This document shows, one piece after another, positions 34,998 to 44,065 of a DNA stretch of 64,000 bases. This stretch comes from Saccharofermentans sp. (GTDB lineage Bacteria > Bacillota > Clostridia > Saccharofermentanales > Saccharofermentanaceae). The translations under genes and the position numbers were made by a program. The notes beneath the pieces were generated by a model. It was not told the DNA's origin, made no database searches, and saw only the letters and a list, made by a program, of their open reading frames with translations. Where the stretch lies: NCBI GenBank assembly GCA_024691325.1, contig JAILNR010000038.1, positions 62,001 to 126,000 of the forward strand, written 5' to 3'. Position 1 is the stretch's first letter. Each line of letters opens with the position of its first letter.

Positions 34998-35858
34998 TCA
35001 GTCTTTAATAGTCTCAATTATATCAATTACATTTGCAGACCATTTCTCATCTGGTCCATTGATCTTGTAATCGATAAACTCCGGATCATCTCTATGTGTA
35101 TGGATGACCATCTTATTATCTATATGGATGGTCTCCTTATACTTGTTTGCAATAAGCTTGCGCATGTTAATCGCAGCTTCGCTCTGCCTTTTCTCAAACT
35201 TCTTCTTACCTGTTATGATACCATCAACATTAACAGAATAGCGCCAAAATAACCGCTTGATATCATCAATAGAGTAGTAATTCTCAGAATAAACCCAAAT
35301 ATCGTACCCGTGCTTGGTAAGATAATGGAAAAGTCCTGGTATACCTAATCTTATGCGCTGAATCTTCTTACTCAATCCCGGAATGGGTTCAGTAAGAGGA
35401 TCATCTGTGTTTCTGAATACGATCTCCTCAAGGTCGAGTGTGACTCTCTTATCGTGATTAGAACGCTCGATCATCTTTCTGATATCAGACTCCTGAGCAA
35501 CATTAACGATCTTAATCGGAACCGACTTGATAGTAAGCTTTAAAGCAGCAGCCCATCTGTGGTGTCCGTTAAGAAGAAGATATCCTTGAGGTCTAACCTT
35601 CTCTACGATCAACGGCTCATCAAAGATCGGCTGATCAAGCCTCTGGTTCTTTCTTATCTGATCCATATACTCAGATATGATCTTATAACTTGGTCCTACA
35701 GTAGGAAAAGTAAACTCATCTTCAGCATTCGGATGAAGATTGGAAATAGCGGTCTTCTTTACGAGAAAACGCTCCAATATTCCTGCTTTAACAGGAATAT
35801 AAATACCCTTTTGCTTCTCAAGATCGTTTTGGATAAATTCATCAAACTCTGTTTTCAT
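34998..35858 (-). CDS. ParB/sulfiredoxin-like domain fused to a degenerate HAD domain
   Basis: 286 residues from the ATG at 35858, chosen because GAGGTGG lies just upstream; a GTG at 35867 overlaps that site. Residues about 35-125 form a ParB/Srx-like nucleotide-binding domain with LLLNGHHRWAAALKL (94-108), the G-x-x-R motif of the superfamily. Residues about 136-285 resemble the HAD protein encoded next, but motif I reads TLDLEEIVF, so the second catalytic Asp (general acid) is Glu, and motif II is YSENYY. ParB-fold proteins include CTPases, nucleases and a free serine kinase. A regulatory partner of the following intact HAD protein is a reasonable inference. Not recognised as a characterised system. 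Confidence 0.75.
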   Translation of the reverse strand: MKTEFDEFIQNDLEKQKGIYIPVKAGILERFLVKKTAISNLHPNAEDEFTFPTVGPSYKIISEYMDQIRKNQRLDQPIFDEPLIVEKVRPQGYLLLNGHHRWAAALKLTIKSVPIKIVNVAQESDIRKMIERSNHDKRVTLDLEEIVFRNTDDPLTEPIPGLSKKIQRIRLGIPGLFHYLTKHGYDIWVYSENYYSIDDIKRLFWRYSVNVDGIITGKKKFEKRQSEAAINMRKLIANKYKETIHIDNKMVIHTHRDDPEFIDYKINGPDEKWSANVIDIIETIKD

Positions 35859-35928
35859 AAATACCACCTCGACTTGATTATAACAAAACGGATGTGGCCA
35901 AATGTAAAGGAATTAAGTGATTTCTGTG

Positions 35929-36576
35929 TTAAGAACGGACGAGCAATACACCGAGATTACCGCTTTTTATCTTAACCGAGAAAGAGTCTGCGCCCTCAAC
36001 AAGTTTATTGCTTATGGAAAGTGTGGATCCCGGCACAAGATCCTTATTATCAAGTTTATAGTAAAGCCCCTCACTGGTAACACCTGTTACATTAGTAAAC
36101 GGTATAAGTGATATCACCAGGTCATCATCATTCAATACTCCCGAGAATTCGATCTCGTCAGGTCCTGAAAGTGGAATAAAATCGTTAATTCCATCGGTAA
36201 CCGTAATGCTTCTTCCTTCTTCGTGAAGCTTAACCGCCAGCATAAGATTAGCAAGATTGTGATCAGGCCGTCCTGCCATGGAACACACCCAGATTATCTC
36301 ATCATCTTCGGGTACAGACCTTAAACACAGTTCAGAGTCACTCATATCCTTCTCAACAGGATAGACTTCAAACTCAACACCGCGGTTTCTAAGAAAATCG
36401 GCTATATCCGCATTAAGCGAATCCATGTCTCCCGTAACCTTTTGAGGCACTATTCCACATGAAACCGCAACAGCAGCACCGGAATCAGCCGCGATTACAT
36501 TATCACAGGAGGATACAACCGCATTTACGGTATCCTTATCAATACCGGGGCCGCCTGCAATAACAGCCGTCCTCAT
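35929..36576 (-). CDS. thiN: Thiamine pyrophosphokinase
   Basis: 215 residues. It converts thiamine to thiamine diphosphate with ATP. Visible: the N-terminal nucleotide-binding core (AVIAGGPGI; NVIAADSGAAVAVSCGIVPQKVTGDMDSL, about 26-55), the acidic Pro-Val-Glu-Lys-Asp-Met-Ser-Asp-Ser-Glu region and AGRPDHNLANLMLAV (about 101-115), followed by the beta-rich thiamine-binding C-terminal domain. It stands 3 bases downstream of rpe, and the rsgA-rpe-thiN order is common in Firmicutes. No TPP riboswitch was seen, consistent with expression as part of the prkC-rsgA-rpe-thiN unit. Confidence 0.92.
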   Translation of the reverse strand: MRTAVIAGGPGIDKDTVNAVVSSCDNVIAADSGAAVAVSCGIVPQKVTGDMDSLNADIADFLRNRGVEFEVYPVEKDMSDSELCLRSVPEDDEIIWVCSMAGRPDHNLANLMLAVKLHEEGRSITVTDGINDFIPLSGPDEIEFSGVLNDDDLVISLIPFTNVTGVTSEGLYYKLDNKDLVPGSTLSISNKLVEGADSFSVKIKSGNLGVLLVRS

Positions 36577-36579
36577 TAA

Positions 36580-37245
36580 TCACTCTCCCAACAGCTCGAA
36601 AAGCTCGCGTGCGGCAGCACCCGGGTCTTCCTTGCCAAATACGGCACTTCCGGCTACAAGCAGCTTGGCACCTGCATCAGCGGCTTCCTTAACTGTCTTA
36701 ACATTGATTCCGCCGTCAACAGATAAGATTGCCCCGGAACCATTCTCGTCAAGTTTCTTGCGGTAGGAAGCGATCCTTGCTGTCGATTCAGGTATATAAC
36801 TTTGTCCGCCAAAACCGGGACGCACCGACATTACGAGAATAAGATCTGCTGCGCCCTTCTCGAGGAACGGATAAAGCTTTTCCTCAGGTGTATCAGGATG
36901 AATCGAGATTCCGGCCTTTTTACCAAGACTTCTGATCTTCTCTATTAATTCAAAAGGCTTATCAGTGCACTCGACATGGAAAGTAATATAATCGGAACCG
37001 CACTCGGCAAACGGTTCAATAAACTCTTCAGGATTAGTGATCATCAAATGAGTATCAAAGATCAGATCACTATGCTTTCTTATAGATTTGATTACCGGAA
37101 CACCTATAGTAAGATTCGGTACATAATGACCGTCCATAACATCAAGATGCAGGAACTTGCAGCAAGAAGATATGCTGTCAACATCTCTCATAACATATCC
37201 GAAGTCAGCCGATAACAAAGACGGTGAAAGCTCGTATTCTCTCAT
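36580..37245 (-). CDS. rpe: Ribulose-phosphate 3-epimerase
   Basis: 221 residues, a TIM-barrel enzyme that interconverts ribulose 5-phosphate and xylulose 5-phosphate in the pentose phosphate pathway. Conserved features: SPSLLSADFG (7-16), LHLDVMDGHYVPNLTIG (33-49, with metal-binding His and Asp), THLMI, HVE, SVRPGFGGQSY and LSVDGGI (with the second catalytic Asp), then VAGSAVFG at the phosphate site. It overlaps the rsgA stop by 4 bases (ATGA type), indicating translational coupling. Confidence 0.97.
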   Translation of the reverse strand: MREYELSPSLLSADFGYVMRDVDSISSCCKFLHLDVMDGHYVPNLTIGVPVIKSIRKHSDLIFDTHLMITNPEEFIEPFAECGSDYITFHVECTDKPFELIEKIRSLGKKAGISIHPDTPEEKLYPFLEKGAADLILVMSVRPGFGGQSYIPESTARIASYRKKLDENGSGAILSVDGGINVKTVKEAADAGAKLLVAGSAVFGKEDPGAAARELFELLGE

Positions 37246-38144
37246 TTGTATCCTCCAGCAGAATTAGGTCTTTTACTGTATAAGTATTCATAGAATTCCT
37301 TGTATCTTGAGTATCTTCCCTCATCAATTCCGTTTCCGATAAGATCGCGTACTGCACAGTCACGTTCAGCAATATGTCTGCAGTCAGCGAACCTGCAGCC
37401 TGAGGAAGCTTCAACTATCTCAGGGAAACCACCCGATACATCTGTATATAATACACCAACATCAAACAGATCGAGAGATGTAAATCCGGGAGTATCAGTT
37501 ATGAAACCGTTTTTATACTCGAATAATTCGGCATGTCTTGTTGTATGTTTTCCCCTCTTAAGCCTGTCAGATATGTCACCTACTATCATAGTGGATTCGC
37601 CAAGAAGCTTGTTACAAAACGTACTCTTACCCACTCCTGAAGGTCCTGCAAGGCCGTTAAGTCCGTCTTCAAGATACTTAAGTATCTCATCAGGTATCTT
37701 TTCATCCTTATTTATCATAAAGCACGGGAAACCCGCGTTCTTATAGACAGAAACCAAACCATCGCAGGTATCCGGGTCCTTATCGCTTTTCGAGAAGATG
37801 ACTACAGGTGTTATGTGTAAAACGCCGCAAATAATAAGCATCTTATCAAGAAGCTTAAGGTCAGGAACGGGATCCGTACACGAGAAGATGAGGAAGAGCT
37901 TATCAAGATTTGCAAGCGGAGGTCTGATAAGACTGTTCTTCCTGGGCAATATCTTTTCCAATACAAAAGGGATGTCGGGATCACCCGACTCCCCTGTAAG
38001 CACTTTATCTCCGACAAGAGGTGATATCTTCTTGAGTCGTATATTGCCTCTTATCTGGCAAAGTCTGATACTTCCGTCGTCACATCTGACCGTATAGGTG
38101 CCGCCGACACCTTTGGTAATGATTCCCTGTTCCTGATTAGACAT
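37242..38144 (-). CDS. rsgA: Ribosome small-subunit-dependent GTPase RsgA
   Basis: 300 residues. RsgA is a circularly permuted GTPase that checks late 30S maturation. An N-terminal OB-fold (about 1-70) precedes the permuted G domain: G4-like SKSD, G1 GLAGPSGVGKST (165-176), the switch region GKHTTRHAELF and G3 DTPGF. A C-terminal zinc-binding knuckle is present (CRFADCRHIAERDC). It starts 5 bases after prkC and overlaps rpe. RsgA is a known target of the PrkC kinase in other Firmicutes, which agrees with the adjacency. Confidence 0.96.
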   Translation of the reverse strand: MSNQEQGIITKGVGGTYTVRCDDGSIRLCQIRGNIRLKKISPLVGDKVLTGESGDPDIPFVLEKILPRKNSLIRPPLANLDKLFLIFSCTDPVPDLKLLDKMLIICGVLHITPVVIFSKSDKDPDTCDGLVSVYKNAGFPCFMINKDEKIPDEILKYLEDGLNGLAGPSGVGKSTFCNKLLGESTMIVGDISDRLKRGKHTTRHAELFEYKNGFITDTPGFTSLDLFDVGVLYTDVSGGFPEIVEASSGCRFADCRHIAERDCAVRDLIGNGIDEGRYSRYKEFYEYLYSKRPNSAGGYK

Positions 38145-38149
38145 GAATA

Positions 38150-40189
38150 TCAGAACTGAGGCTGACCTTCCGGAGGCGAAGGCGGCTGATCGATAGGTTC
38201 AAATACCGCAGTATAGTTGATCGTCGTAGGCGTGAGAGGATCTCCGTCAGGATCATATACAACAAATTGATAAGTATTAGACTCTGTTACCACATTGTTG
38301 TAAGGATCAAGCCATCTTGCGAATCTGTATCCTTCTGCAGGTGTAGCTGTCAAAGTAACGGATGTATTAACATCATAAGCTCCGCCGCCCTCTGCAGTAC
38401 CCTGACCGCTTACACTCGTTGTTACATTAACCTGGGAAGGTGTAGGAGTCGGAGTTCCACCTCTCTGTACGTCTTCCATTGTACCGATATAAAGAGTGAT
38501 CGATGATCTTCTCGGAAGAGTAATACCCGCAACAGGATCAGTAAGGATTATGTACTGCTGGTTCTCAGGAAGTACAAGAACATCCGTTGAACCTTCAATG
38601 TGAGCGATATTGATCTCCTCTTCACCGAGCATCTCTCTTGCCTCTTCAAGAGTAAGACCGTGCAGATCAGGAACTGTCGAACTCGAAGGTGCCTTCGCAT
38701 AAACAATTACGATAGGTGAACCGACTTCAATGATAGAACCGGCAGCAGGTTCAGTTCTGATGACCTGACCGGGCTCGAAGTCGGAGTTCGTCTCCTCAAG
38801 CACACTAACCTGGAGTCCCAAAGATACAAGCATCGAGTATGCTTCATGATACTCAAGACCTGCATAACTCGTAAGTGTTATCGTCTCAGCCTCGTTTGCA
38901 ACTGTAAGAACGATCTTATGAATATCAGAACCGGATGCAATAACAACACCCTCACCGATGCTTTGCTCAATGATAGTGCCGGGAGCGTAGTCAGATGATA
39001 CCTGAGGCGATATCTCATATGCGATCCTGTTTGCATCAAGCTCTACTACAACTTCATCGATATTCCTGCCTACATAATTGCCGACCGTGTAATCATGCTT
39101 CTCTTCGATGTGAGTAGCAGCCGTAATCGAATTAACGATAAGAATGGAAACACCAACAAGCACGCCGACAATAAGAAGAACTACAAATATAAGAAGGATA
39201 TTATCCCTTAATCGCGACAATCTTCTGGCTTCAGCGGACTTCTCAAGATCGCTTATCTTGTCATAACTGGGATCCTGTCTGAAGGATACATTGCCGGGAG
39301 CCTGAACTCTCTCGACTTCATCTCCGCTGTTGATAACACCATATACGCCGTTTGGATCGAGCATCAAAGCATCAAGCTCAGTAACCATCTGACGCATGGT
39401 GACATATCTCTTATCAGGATTCTTCTGCATGCACTTAACAATGATTGCATCAAGACCTTGAGGAATGTCAGGAGCATACAAAGAAGCAAGCGGAGGTCTG
39501 TCCTGCAAGTGCTTAACAGCAATTGCAACGTTAGAATCTCCGTCAAAGGGTACTCTTCCCGTTACCATCTCGAAAAGCATTACACCAACCGAGTAGATAT
39601 CGGAAGAAGGTCCTACATTACCACCTCTTGCCTGCTCCGGTGAGAAGTAGTGAACTGAACCCAAAGCTCCGCCGGAAGCCATTGTAATGGTGTTGCCCGT
39701 GGCAGCTCTTGCTATACCGAAGTCAGTGATCTTAGCGATCCTGTCTCTTGAAATCAGAATATTCTGAGGCTTTATATCACGATGAACTATACCGTTACGG
39801 TGTGCGTATTCCAAAGCCATACCAACCTGAATAACGATAGGAACGGCAACCTTCCAGTCAAGATGTCCGTTCTGGTTGATAAGGTCCTTAACCGTTATAC
39901 CGTCAACATACTCCTGAACGATATATCTGTAATTGCCTTCACGTCCTACGCCGAAGACTTTAACGATATTCGAGTGATTAAGAGAGGAAACCGCCTTAGC
40001 CTCTGTATCAAATCTTCTGATGAACTCCTCATCCGAAGAAAATTCAGGCTTTAATACTTTAATAGCAACCTTAACACCTGTTCCCATATCTGAAGCAAGA
40101 TATACATTAGCCATACCGCCGCGGCCGATAAGCTTGATTATCTTATACTTGCCGGCAAATATCATGCCTTCAGGGCCTTGTGTGCTCAT
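38150..40189 (-). CDS. prkC: PASTA-domain Ser/Thr kinase PrkC/StkP with an extra C-terminal repeat domain
   Basis: 679 residues. The Hanks-type kinase domain (about 12-280) has GRGGMANVYLAS (22-33), the ATP-binding Lys44, HRDIKPQN (136-143, catalytic Asp138), DFG (157-159) and an activation loop with several Thr. A transmembrane helix lies near 335-358 (LLIFVVLLIVGVLVGVSIL). Outside are three PASTA repeats (about 365-580), which sense muropeptides and lipid II. After them a region of about 90 residues (VTTSVSGQGTAEGGGAYDV ... EGYRFARWLDPYNN) looks like an InlB B-repeat / bacterial-repeat module, not usual in PrkC. The usual neighbour, a PP2C phosphatase gene between rlmN and prkC, is missing. 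It has its own promoter at 40225-40253. Confidence 0.95.
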   Translation of the reverse strand: MSTQGPEGMIFAGKYKIIKLIGRGGMANVYLASDMGTGVKVAIKVLKPEFSSDEEFIRRFDTEAKAVSSLNHSNIVKVFGVGREGNYRYIVQEYVDGITVKDLINQNGHLDWKVAVPIVIQVGMALEYAHRNGIVHRDIKPQNILISRDRIAKITDFGIARAATGNTITMASGGALGSVHYFSPEQARGGNVGPSSDIYSVGVMLFEMVTGRVPFDGDSNVAIAVKHLQDRPPLASLYAPDIPQGLDAIIVKCMQKNPDKRYVTMRQMVTELDALMLDPNGVYGVINSGDEVERVQAPGNVSFRQDPSYDKISDLEKSAEARRLSRLRDNILLIFVVLLIVGVLVGVSILIVNSITAATHIEEKHDYTVGNYVGRNIDEVVVELDANRIAYEISPQVSSDYAPGTIIEQSIGEGVVIASGSDIHKIVLTVANEAETITLTSYAGLEYHEAYSMLVSLGLQVSVLEETNSDFEPGQVIRTEPAAGSIIEVGSPIVIVYAKAPSSSTVPDLHGLTLEEAREMLGEEEINIAHIEGSTDVLVLPENQQYIILTDPVAGITLPRRSSITLYIGTMEDVQRGGTPTPTPSQVNVTTSVSGQGTAEGGGAYDVNTSVTLTATPAEGYRFARWLDPYNNVVTESNTYQFVVYDPDGDPLTPTTINYTAVFEPIDQPPSPPEGQPQF

Positions 40190-40224
40190 TAAGTACTACT
40201 CCTCACGATATTTTTTAATATTAT

Positions 40225-40253
40225 ATATTATACAGACGGATACTTACTTACAA
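40225..40253 (-). promoter_or_regulatory. Promoter of prkC-rsgA-rpe-thiN
   Basis: Minus strand TTGTAA (40253-40248), a 17-base spacer and TAATAT (40230-40225), with a TATAAT at 40232-40227 overlapping it. It lies in the 78-base gap between rlmN and prkC, where genes otherwise overlap, so it probably starts a separate transcript. Confidence 0.6.
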
Positions 40254-40267
40254 GTTGATTACACTTA

Positions 40268-41314
40268 TCAGCTCCGCTGTTCTTCAATACCTCTTCTTAA
40301 CTGACCGCAGGCAGCCATTATATCGCTTCCCATCTCACGTCTCAATGTGGCATTTATACCCTTTTCATCAAGGTATTGCCTGAATTTTGCTACTCTCCCG
40401 GGAGCTGATCTCTTATAAGGACTTCCCGGAAATTCGTTAGCTGCTATGAGATTAACATGGCAGTTTAAGCCCTTAAGAAGCCTGGAAAGCTCTTCGGCAC
40501 AAGCAAAAGTATCGTTGATCTGATCAAAAAGCGAGTATTCAAAAGTAATCCTGCGTCCTGTCTTGTCTACATAATCCCGGCAGGCCTTCATAAGATCTCC
40601 AAGACCGTATCTTGATGCAACAGGCATCAGTTCTCTTCTTAATTCATCATTAGGTGCGTGTAAAGAGATAGCCAGATTGACCTGAAGCTTCTGGCTTGTG
40701 AACTTCTCGATATACGGTATAAGACCGCATGTTGATACTGTGATGTGTCTTGCACCGAGATTAACACCGTCAGGGTCGTTCATGATATTAATGAACTTAA
40801 TAAGATTGTCGTAGTTATCAAAAGGCTCGCCGATTCCCATTACAACAACCGTTCTTATCTTCTCATTGATGTATTGCTGGGACAAAAGCACCTGGGCAGC
40901 CATCTCACCTGCTGTAAGGGATCTTCCGAATCCGGCTTTTGCCGATGCACAGAAAGCGCATCCCATCTTGCAGCCGGCCTGTGACGAGATACAAACAGAA
41001 AGACCTGTCTTATATCTCATAATTACGGTCTCGATGATATTGCCGTCATGAAGCAGATATACAAGTTTTCTCGTATCATCTATAGACGACTTAAACTCCT
41101 CGATAACACGCATCCCCGAGAAAATAAAATCCTGTTCAAGTTTGTTCCTCATATCATTAGGAATATTAGTCATCAGGGAAGTATCTGTAACTCCTGAACT
41201 TAGCCATTTACGAATCTGCTTCGCACGGAACTTAGGATATCCGTTATCAAGACACCACTTAAGAATCTCTTCATCAGTCAGATCAAGACAGTACTTCTTT
41301 GTTAACCCGCTCAT
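40268..41314 (-). CDS. rlmN: Dual-specificity 23S rRNA/tRNA adenosine-C2 methyltransferase RlmN
   Basis: 348 residues, a radical-SAM enzyme that methylates A2503 of 23S rRNA and A37 of tRNA. The cluster motif CKMGCAFC is present (QAGCKMGCAFCASAKAGF), followed by VVMGIGEPFDNYDNL. The C-terminal catalytic Cys is in SDIMAACGQLRR. Normal length. Its ATG overlaps the rsmB stop by 4 bases. In most Firmicutes a PP2C phosphatase gene follows; here prkC follows after a 78-base gap. Confidence 0.96.
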   Translation of the reverse strand: MSGLTKKYCLDLTDEEILKWCLDNGYPKFRAKQIRKWLSSGVTDTSLMTNIPNDMRNKLEQDFIFSGMRVIEEFKSSIDDTRKLVYLLHDGNIIETVIMRYKTGLSVCISSQAGCKMGCAFCASAKAGFGRSLTAGEMAAQVLLSQQYINEKIRTVVVMGIGEPFDNYDNLIKFINIMNDPDGVNLGARHITVSTCGLIPYIEKFTSQKLQVNLAISLHAPNDELRRELMPVASRYGLGDLMKACRDYVDKTGRRITFEYSLFDQINDTFACAEELSRLLKGLNCHVNLIAANEFPGSPYKRSAPGRVAKFRQYLDEKGINATLRREMGSDIMAACGQLRRGIEEQRS

Positions 41315-42612
41315 TTCCTCATCATCCTTGATATAAAGAAACCCTCACATCCGTCCTCGTCAGGAAGAAGAGTTATCATTCCACCATTGCCGCGTGATTT
41401 TAAACTTTCAGTCAGTATGTTGTCAAAGCCAAAAGGCTCAAAGTCACCGTGTCTTTCCAGAAAATCCGACACCTGCTCCTCATTCTCCGCAGAATTTATG
41501 GTGCAGGTACTGTAAACAAGGACGCCACCTCTTTTAACAAGTCTGCTCATATTATCAAGGATATTTCTTTGCTTATCCCGTATCTGCTCTATACGCTCAT
41601 AAGTTATAGTCAGCCTTATATCCGGCTTTCCTCCCATAATTCCAAGCCCGCTGCAAGGAGCATCAACAAGAACAAGATCATATCTGTCTTCCGTATCAAA
41701 TTCCGTGCTGTCAGCAACCATTGCAGTAATATTCTCCGCACCGAGTCTCGCGGCATTTTGCATAACGAGTTCAAGCCTTGATGCGTTAACATCCAATGCT
41801 GTTATTTTCGCGAGGTTTCCGGCAAGTGCTGCCATGTGCGTCGTTTTACCTCCCGGTGCGCTGCAGCAGTCAAGTATACTCATTCCCGGCTTCGGCTGTG
41901 CGAGGATTGATGCCAACTGGGCGCCCTCTCCCTGCACCATAAACTCTCCCGCGCGAAAAGCTTCGCTTCCGGTTATGGAAGGAGAATCCGCGTTAACACC
42001 TATTATGAGTGAATCCTTAAGAAGAGAAGACTCATTCACATCAAAGCCTTCAAGCATAAGCTTATCACGTAAGCGCGGGGTTTCAGTCTTTAAGGTATTT
42101 GTTCTCACAGCAAGAGGAGTAGGACTTAACAAAGCCTTGGCTATGGCAGGAGCCCTAGTTTTACCGTATGACTTCTTTATAACGCCATATATCTCCGGCT
42201 TTAACGAGAAAGCGGCTTCAGGACTCTTATTAGAGCTCAGATTCCTCTGTGTATCTGTTAAACGTGCAACATTACGGAGAACGGCATTGATCAGGCCTGA
42301 TGCGCTTCTTGCATGTCTGTTTGCAAGATCAACAGAAGTGTTAACGGCCGCATAATCAGGCACCTTATCCGAATAAATGATCTGCCAGACGCCGAATCTT
42401 AAGATAGTCCTTACTTCAGGATCAAGCCTGGATACATCCTTATCAGAGGTGCTCTTTATGAAGTAATCTATCGAATAAGTATAAGTAAGTGTTCCGTAAA
42501 CCGCAGCACGGACAAAGTCATTAACATCATCTCTGTTTAAAGAGAGATTGGAAAAAGCGCCTTTCTCATAACAGTCATAAAGTATGGAATAGCAAAGCTC
42601 TCTGTCGTTCAA
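41311..42612 (-). CDS. rsmB: 16S rRNA cytosine-C5 methyltransferase RsmB
   Basis: 433 residues, started here at a TTG (42612) that lies one base after the fmt stop and has GGAG six bases upstream; longer in-frame extensions into fmt lack such a site. RsmB makes m5C967 of 16S rRNA. An N-terminal NusB-like RNA-binding domain (about 1-125) is followed by the SAM-dependent domain: SILDCCSAPGGKTTHMA, the first catalytic Cys in DAPCSGLGIMG and the second in YSTCTINSAENEEQV. Part of def-fmt-rsmB-rlmN. Confidence 0.94.
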   Translation of the reverse strand: MNDRELCYSILYDCYEKGAFSNLSLNRDDVNDFVRAAVYGTLTYTYSIDYFIKSTSDKDVSRLDPEVRTILRFGVWQIIYSDKVPDYAAVNTSVDLANRHARSASGLINAVLRNVARLTDTQRNLSSNKSPEAAFSLKPEIYGVIKKSYGKTRAPAIAKALLSPTPLAVRTNTLKTETPRLRDKLMLEGFDVNESSLLKDSLIIGVNADSPSITGSEAFRAGEFMVQGEGAQLASILAQPKPGMSILDCCSAPGGKTTHMAALAGNLAKITALDVNASRLELVMQNAARLGAENITAMVADSTEFDTEDRYDLVLVDAPCSGLGIMGGKPDIRLTITYERIEQIRDKQRNILDNMSRLVKRGGVLVYSTCTINSAENEEQVSDFLERHGDFEPFGFDNILTESLKSRGNGGMITLLPDEDGCEGFFISRMMRK

Positions 42613-42613
42613 A

Positions 42614-43558
42614 TCAGACTCCGAATCTTTGACCGGGCTTAAAGTTGTGGGCACAATCAATAGCTTTCAGCCTCTTACCGCCTTCACTTTGAAGCTCAAG
42701 AATATAAATAGAACCTTCCTTGCATCTGACCTTAAGGTCACCCTTACGTGCAACAGTTATCTCACCGGGCAAAGCATCATCATCACTTTTTTCCTCAAGC
42801 CTTGACGCATAGATCTTTACTCTCTTTCCATCAAGAGTCGTAGAAGCTCCCGGCCATCCGCATAAAGCTCTTATCCTGTCATGGACGCTCCTTGCGGAAT
42901 CATTAAAATCAAGAATCGCATCCTCCGGTTTAACGGGTGGAGATACAGATACCTTCGACCCGTCCTGAGGAACAGATTCAATCTTCCCGTTTATATAGTC
43001 ATCTATTGTATTCAGAAGAAGATCTCTTCCTGACACCGCAAGCTTTCCCATAAGGCTCTCGGTTGTATCATCGATATCTATAGGCACTTCAATCTGTCTT
43101 AGCATATCGCCCGTATCCATTCCGGCATCCATCTTCATGATAGTTACACCTGTAACATCATCGCCGTTAAGTATCGAATACTGAACAGGAGCAGCACCCC
43201 TGTACTTCGGGAGCAAAGAGGCGTGAACATTTATACAGCCGAACTTGGGAATATCAAGCATTCTTTGGGGAAGTATCTTACCGTAAGCGGCTGTAATTAT
43301 AAGATCCGGGGACATCGACAGGATCTTGTCATATGCCTCATCGGTCTTAAGCGAATCAGGCTGATAGACCTCTATCCCCTGAGACTGTGCATAAACCTTC
43401 GCAGGCGGGGGAGTGATAATGTGTTTTCTGCCAACCGGCTTATCCGGCTGCGAAACACTTAAAACAACATTCATCCCGGCATCGCAAAGCCCTTCGAGCA
43501 CCGTGCCCGAGAACTCCGGTGTACCCATAAAAATCACACGTATATCAGGATTCGGCAT
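42614..43558 (-). CDS. fmt: Methionyl-tRNA formyltransferase
   Basis: 314 residues. It formylates initiator Met-tRNA using 10-formyl-tetrahydrofolate. Visible: IRVIFMGTPEFSGTVLEGL near the N-terminus, the catalytic Asn/His region CINVHASLLPKYRGAAPVQ (about 106-124), the Asp-containing MKMDAGMDTGDML, and a C-terminal OB-like tRNA-binding domain from about 205. The start codon has GAGG upstream and overlaps def by 14 bases. It is followed directly by rsmB. Confidence 0.97.
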   Translation of the reverse strand: MPNPDIRVIFMGTPEFSGTVLEGLCDAGMNVVLSVSQPDKPVGRKHIITPPPAKVYAQSQGIEVYQPDSLKTDEAYDKILSMSPDLIITAAYGKILPQRMLDIPKFGCINVHASLLPKYRGAAPVQYSILNGDDVTGVTIMKMDAGMDTGDMLRQIEVPIDIDDTTESLMGKLAVSGRDLLLNTIDDYINGKIESVPQDGSKVSVSPPVKPEDAILDFNDSARSVHDRIRALCGWPGASTTLDGKRVKIYASRLEEKSDDDALPGEITVARKGDLKVRCKEGSIYILELQSEGGKRLKAIDCAHNFKPGQRFGV

Positions 43559-44024
43559 TTACTACCTCGATTGAACCGGGAATAGCTTTATCAATAAAGA
43601 GAATACCGTCCAAGTGATCATATTCGTGACAGATACAATCGGCAAGAAGACCCTCAGCGTCCATCTCAAAAGGATTGCCGTTAATATCCAAAGCCTTGAT
43701 ATGAATCTTCTCGGGGCGGATAACCTCACCGCTCTTACCGGGTACTGAAAGGCAGCCTTCAGAACAAGTCTGCTCGCCTTCCCTATATGTTATCTCCGGA
43801 TTAATAAAATCGATTCTTCCATGCTCATCACCGATATCAACGATAAAAGCTCTTCTTAATACACCAACCTGTACTGCTGCGATACCGATTCCGCGGTTAT
43901 CGTAATACATGGTCTCTGCCATATCATTTAAAAGTTTTGTGATCCTCGGAGTAATCTCTTCTATCTCACGGGATCTTTTTCTTAAGATCGGATCTTCTTC
44001 AGTAACTATATTTCTGAGCGCCAT
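43545..44024 (-). CDS. def: Peptide deformylase
   Basis: 159 residues from the ATG at 44024, which has AGAGGTG five bases upstream and gives the typical start MALRNIVTEEDPILRKRS; an in-frame start 13 codons upstream is less likely. It removes the N-formyl group from new proteins. The three metal-enzyme motifs are visible: GIGIAAVQVG (45-54, usually GxGLAAxQ), EGCLS (89-93) and HEYDH (133-137, usually HExDH), so the metal-binding Cys91, His133 and His137 are kept. It is short at the C-terminus, like type 1B/2 clostridial enzymes. Confidence 0.95.
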   Translation of the reverse strand: MALRNIVTEEDPILRKRSREIEEITPRITKLLNDMAETMYYDNRGIGIAAVQVGVLRRAFIVDIGDEHGRIDFINPEITYREGEQTCSEGCLSVPGKSGEVIRPEKIHIKALDINGNPFEMDAEGLLADCICHEYDHLDGILFIDKAIPGSIEVVNAES

Positions 44025-44065
44025 ATTACACCTCTTCTGCCTTTCCGACAGATATTTTACCACAA

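Noticed and set aside
35859..36576. A TPP riboswitch for thiN
   Set aside because: thiN follows rpe by 3 bases and no conserved TPP-aptamer segments were seen.
42614..42660. A longer rsmB start overlapping fmt by 47 bases
   Set aside because: No ribosome binding site precedes the upstream TTG, whereas the TTG at 42612 has GGAG at good spacing.
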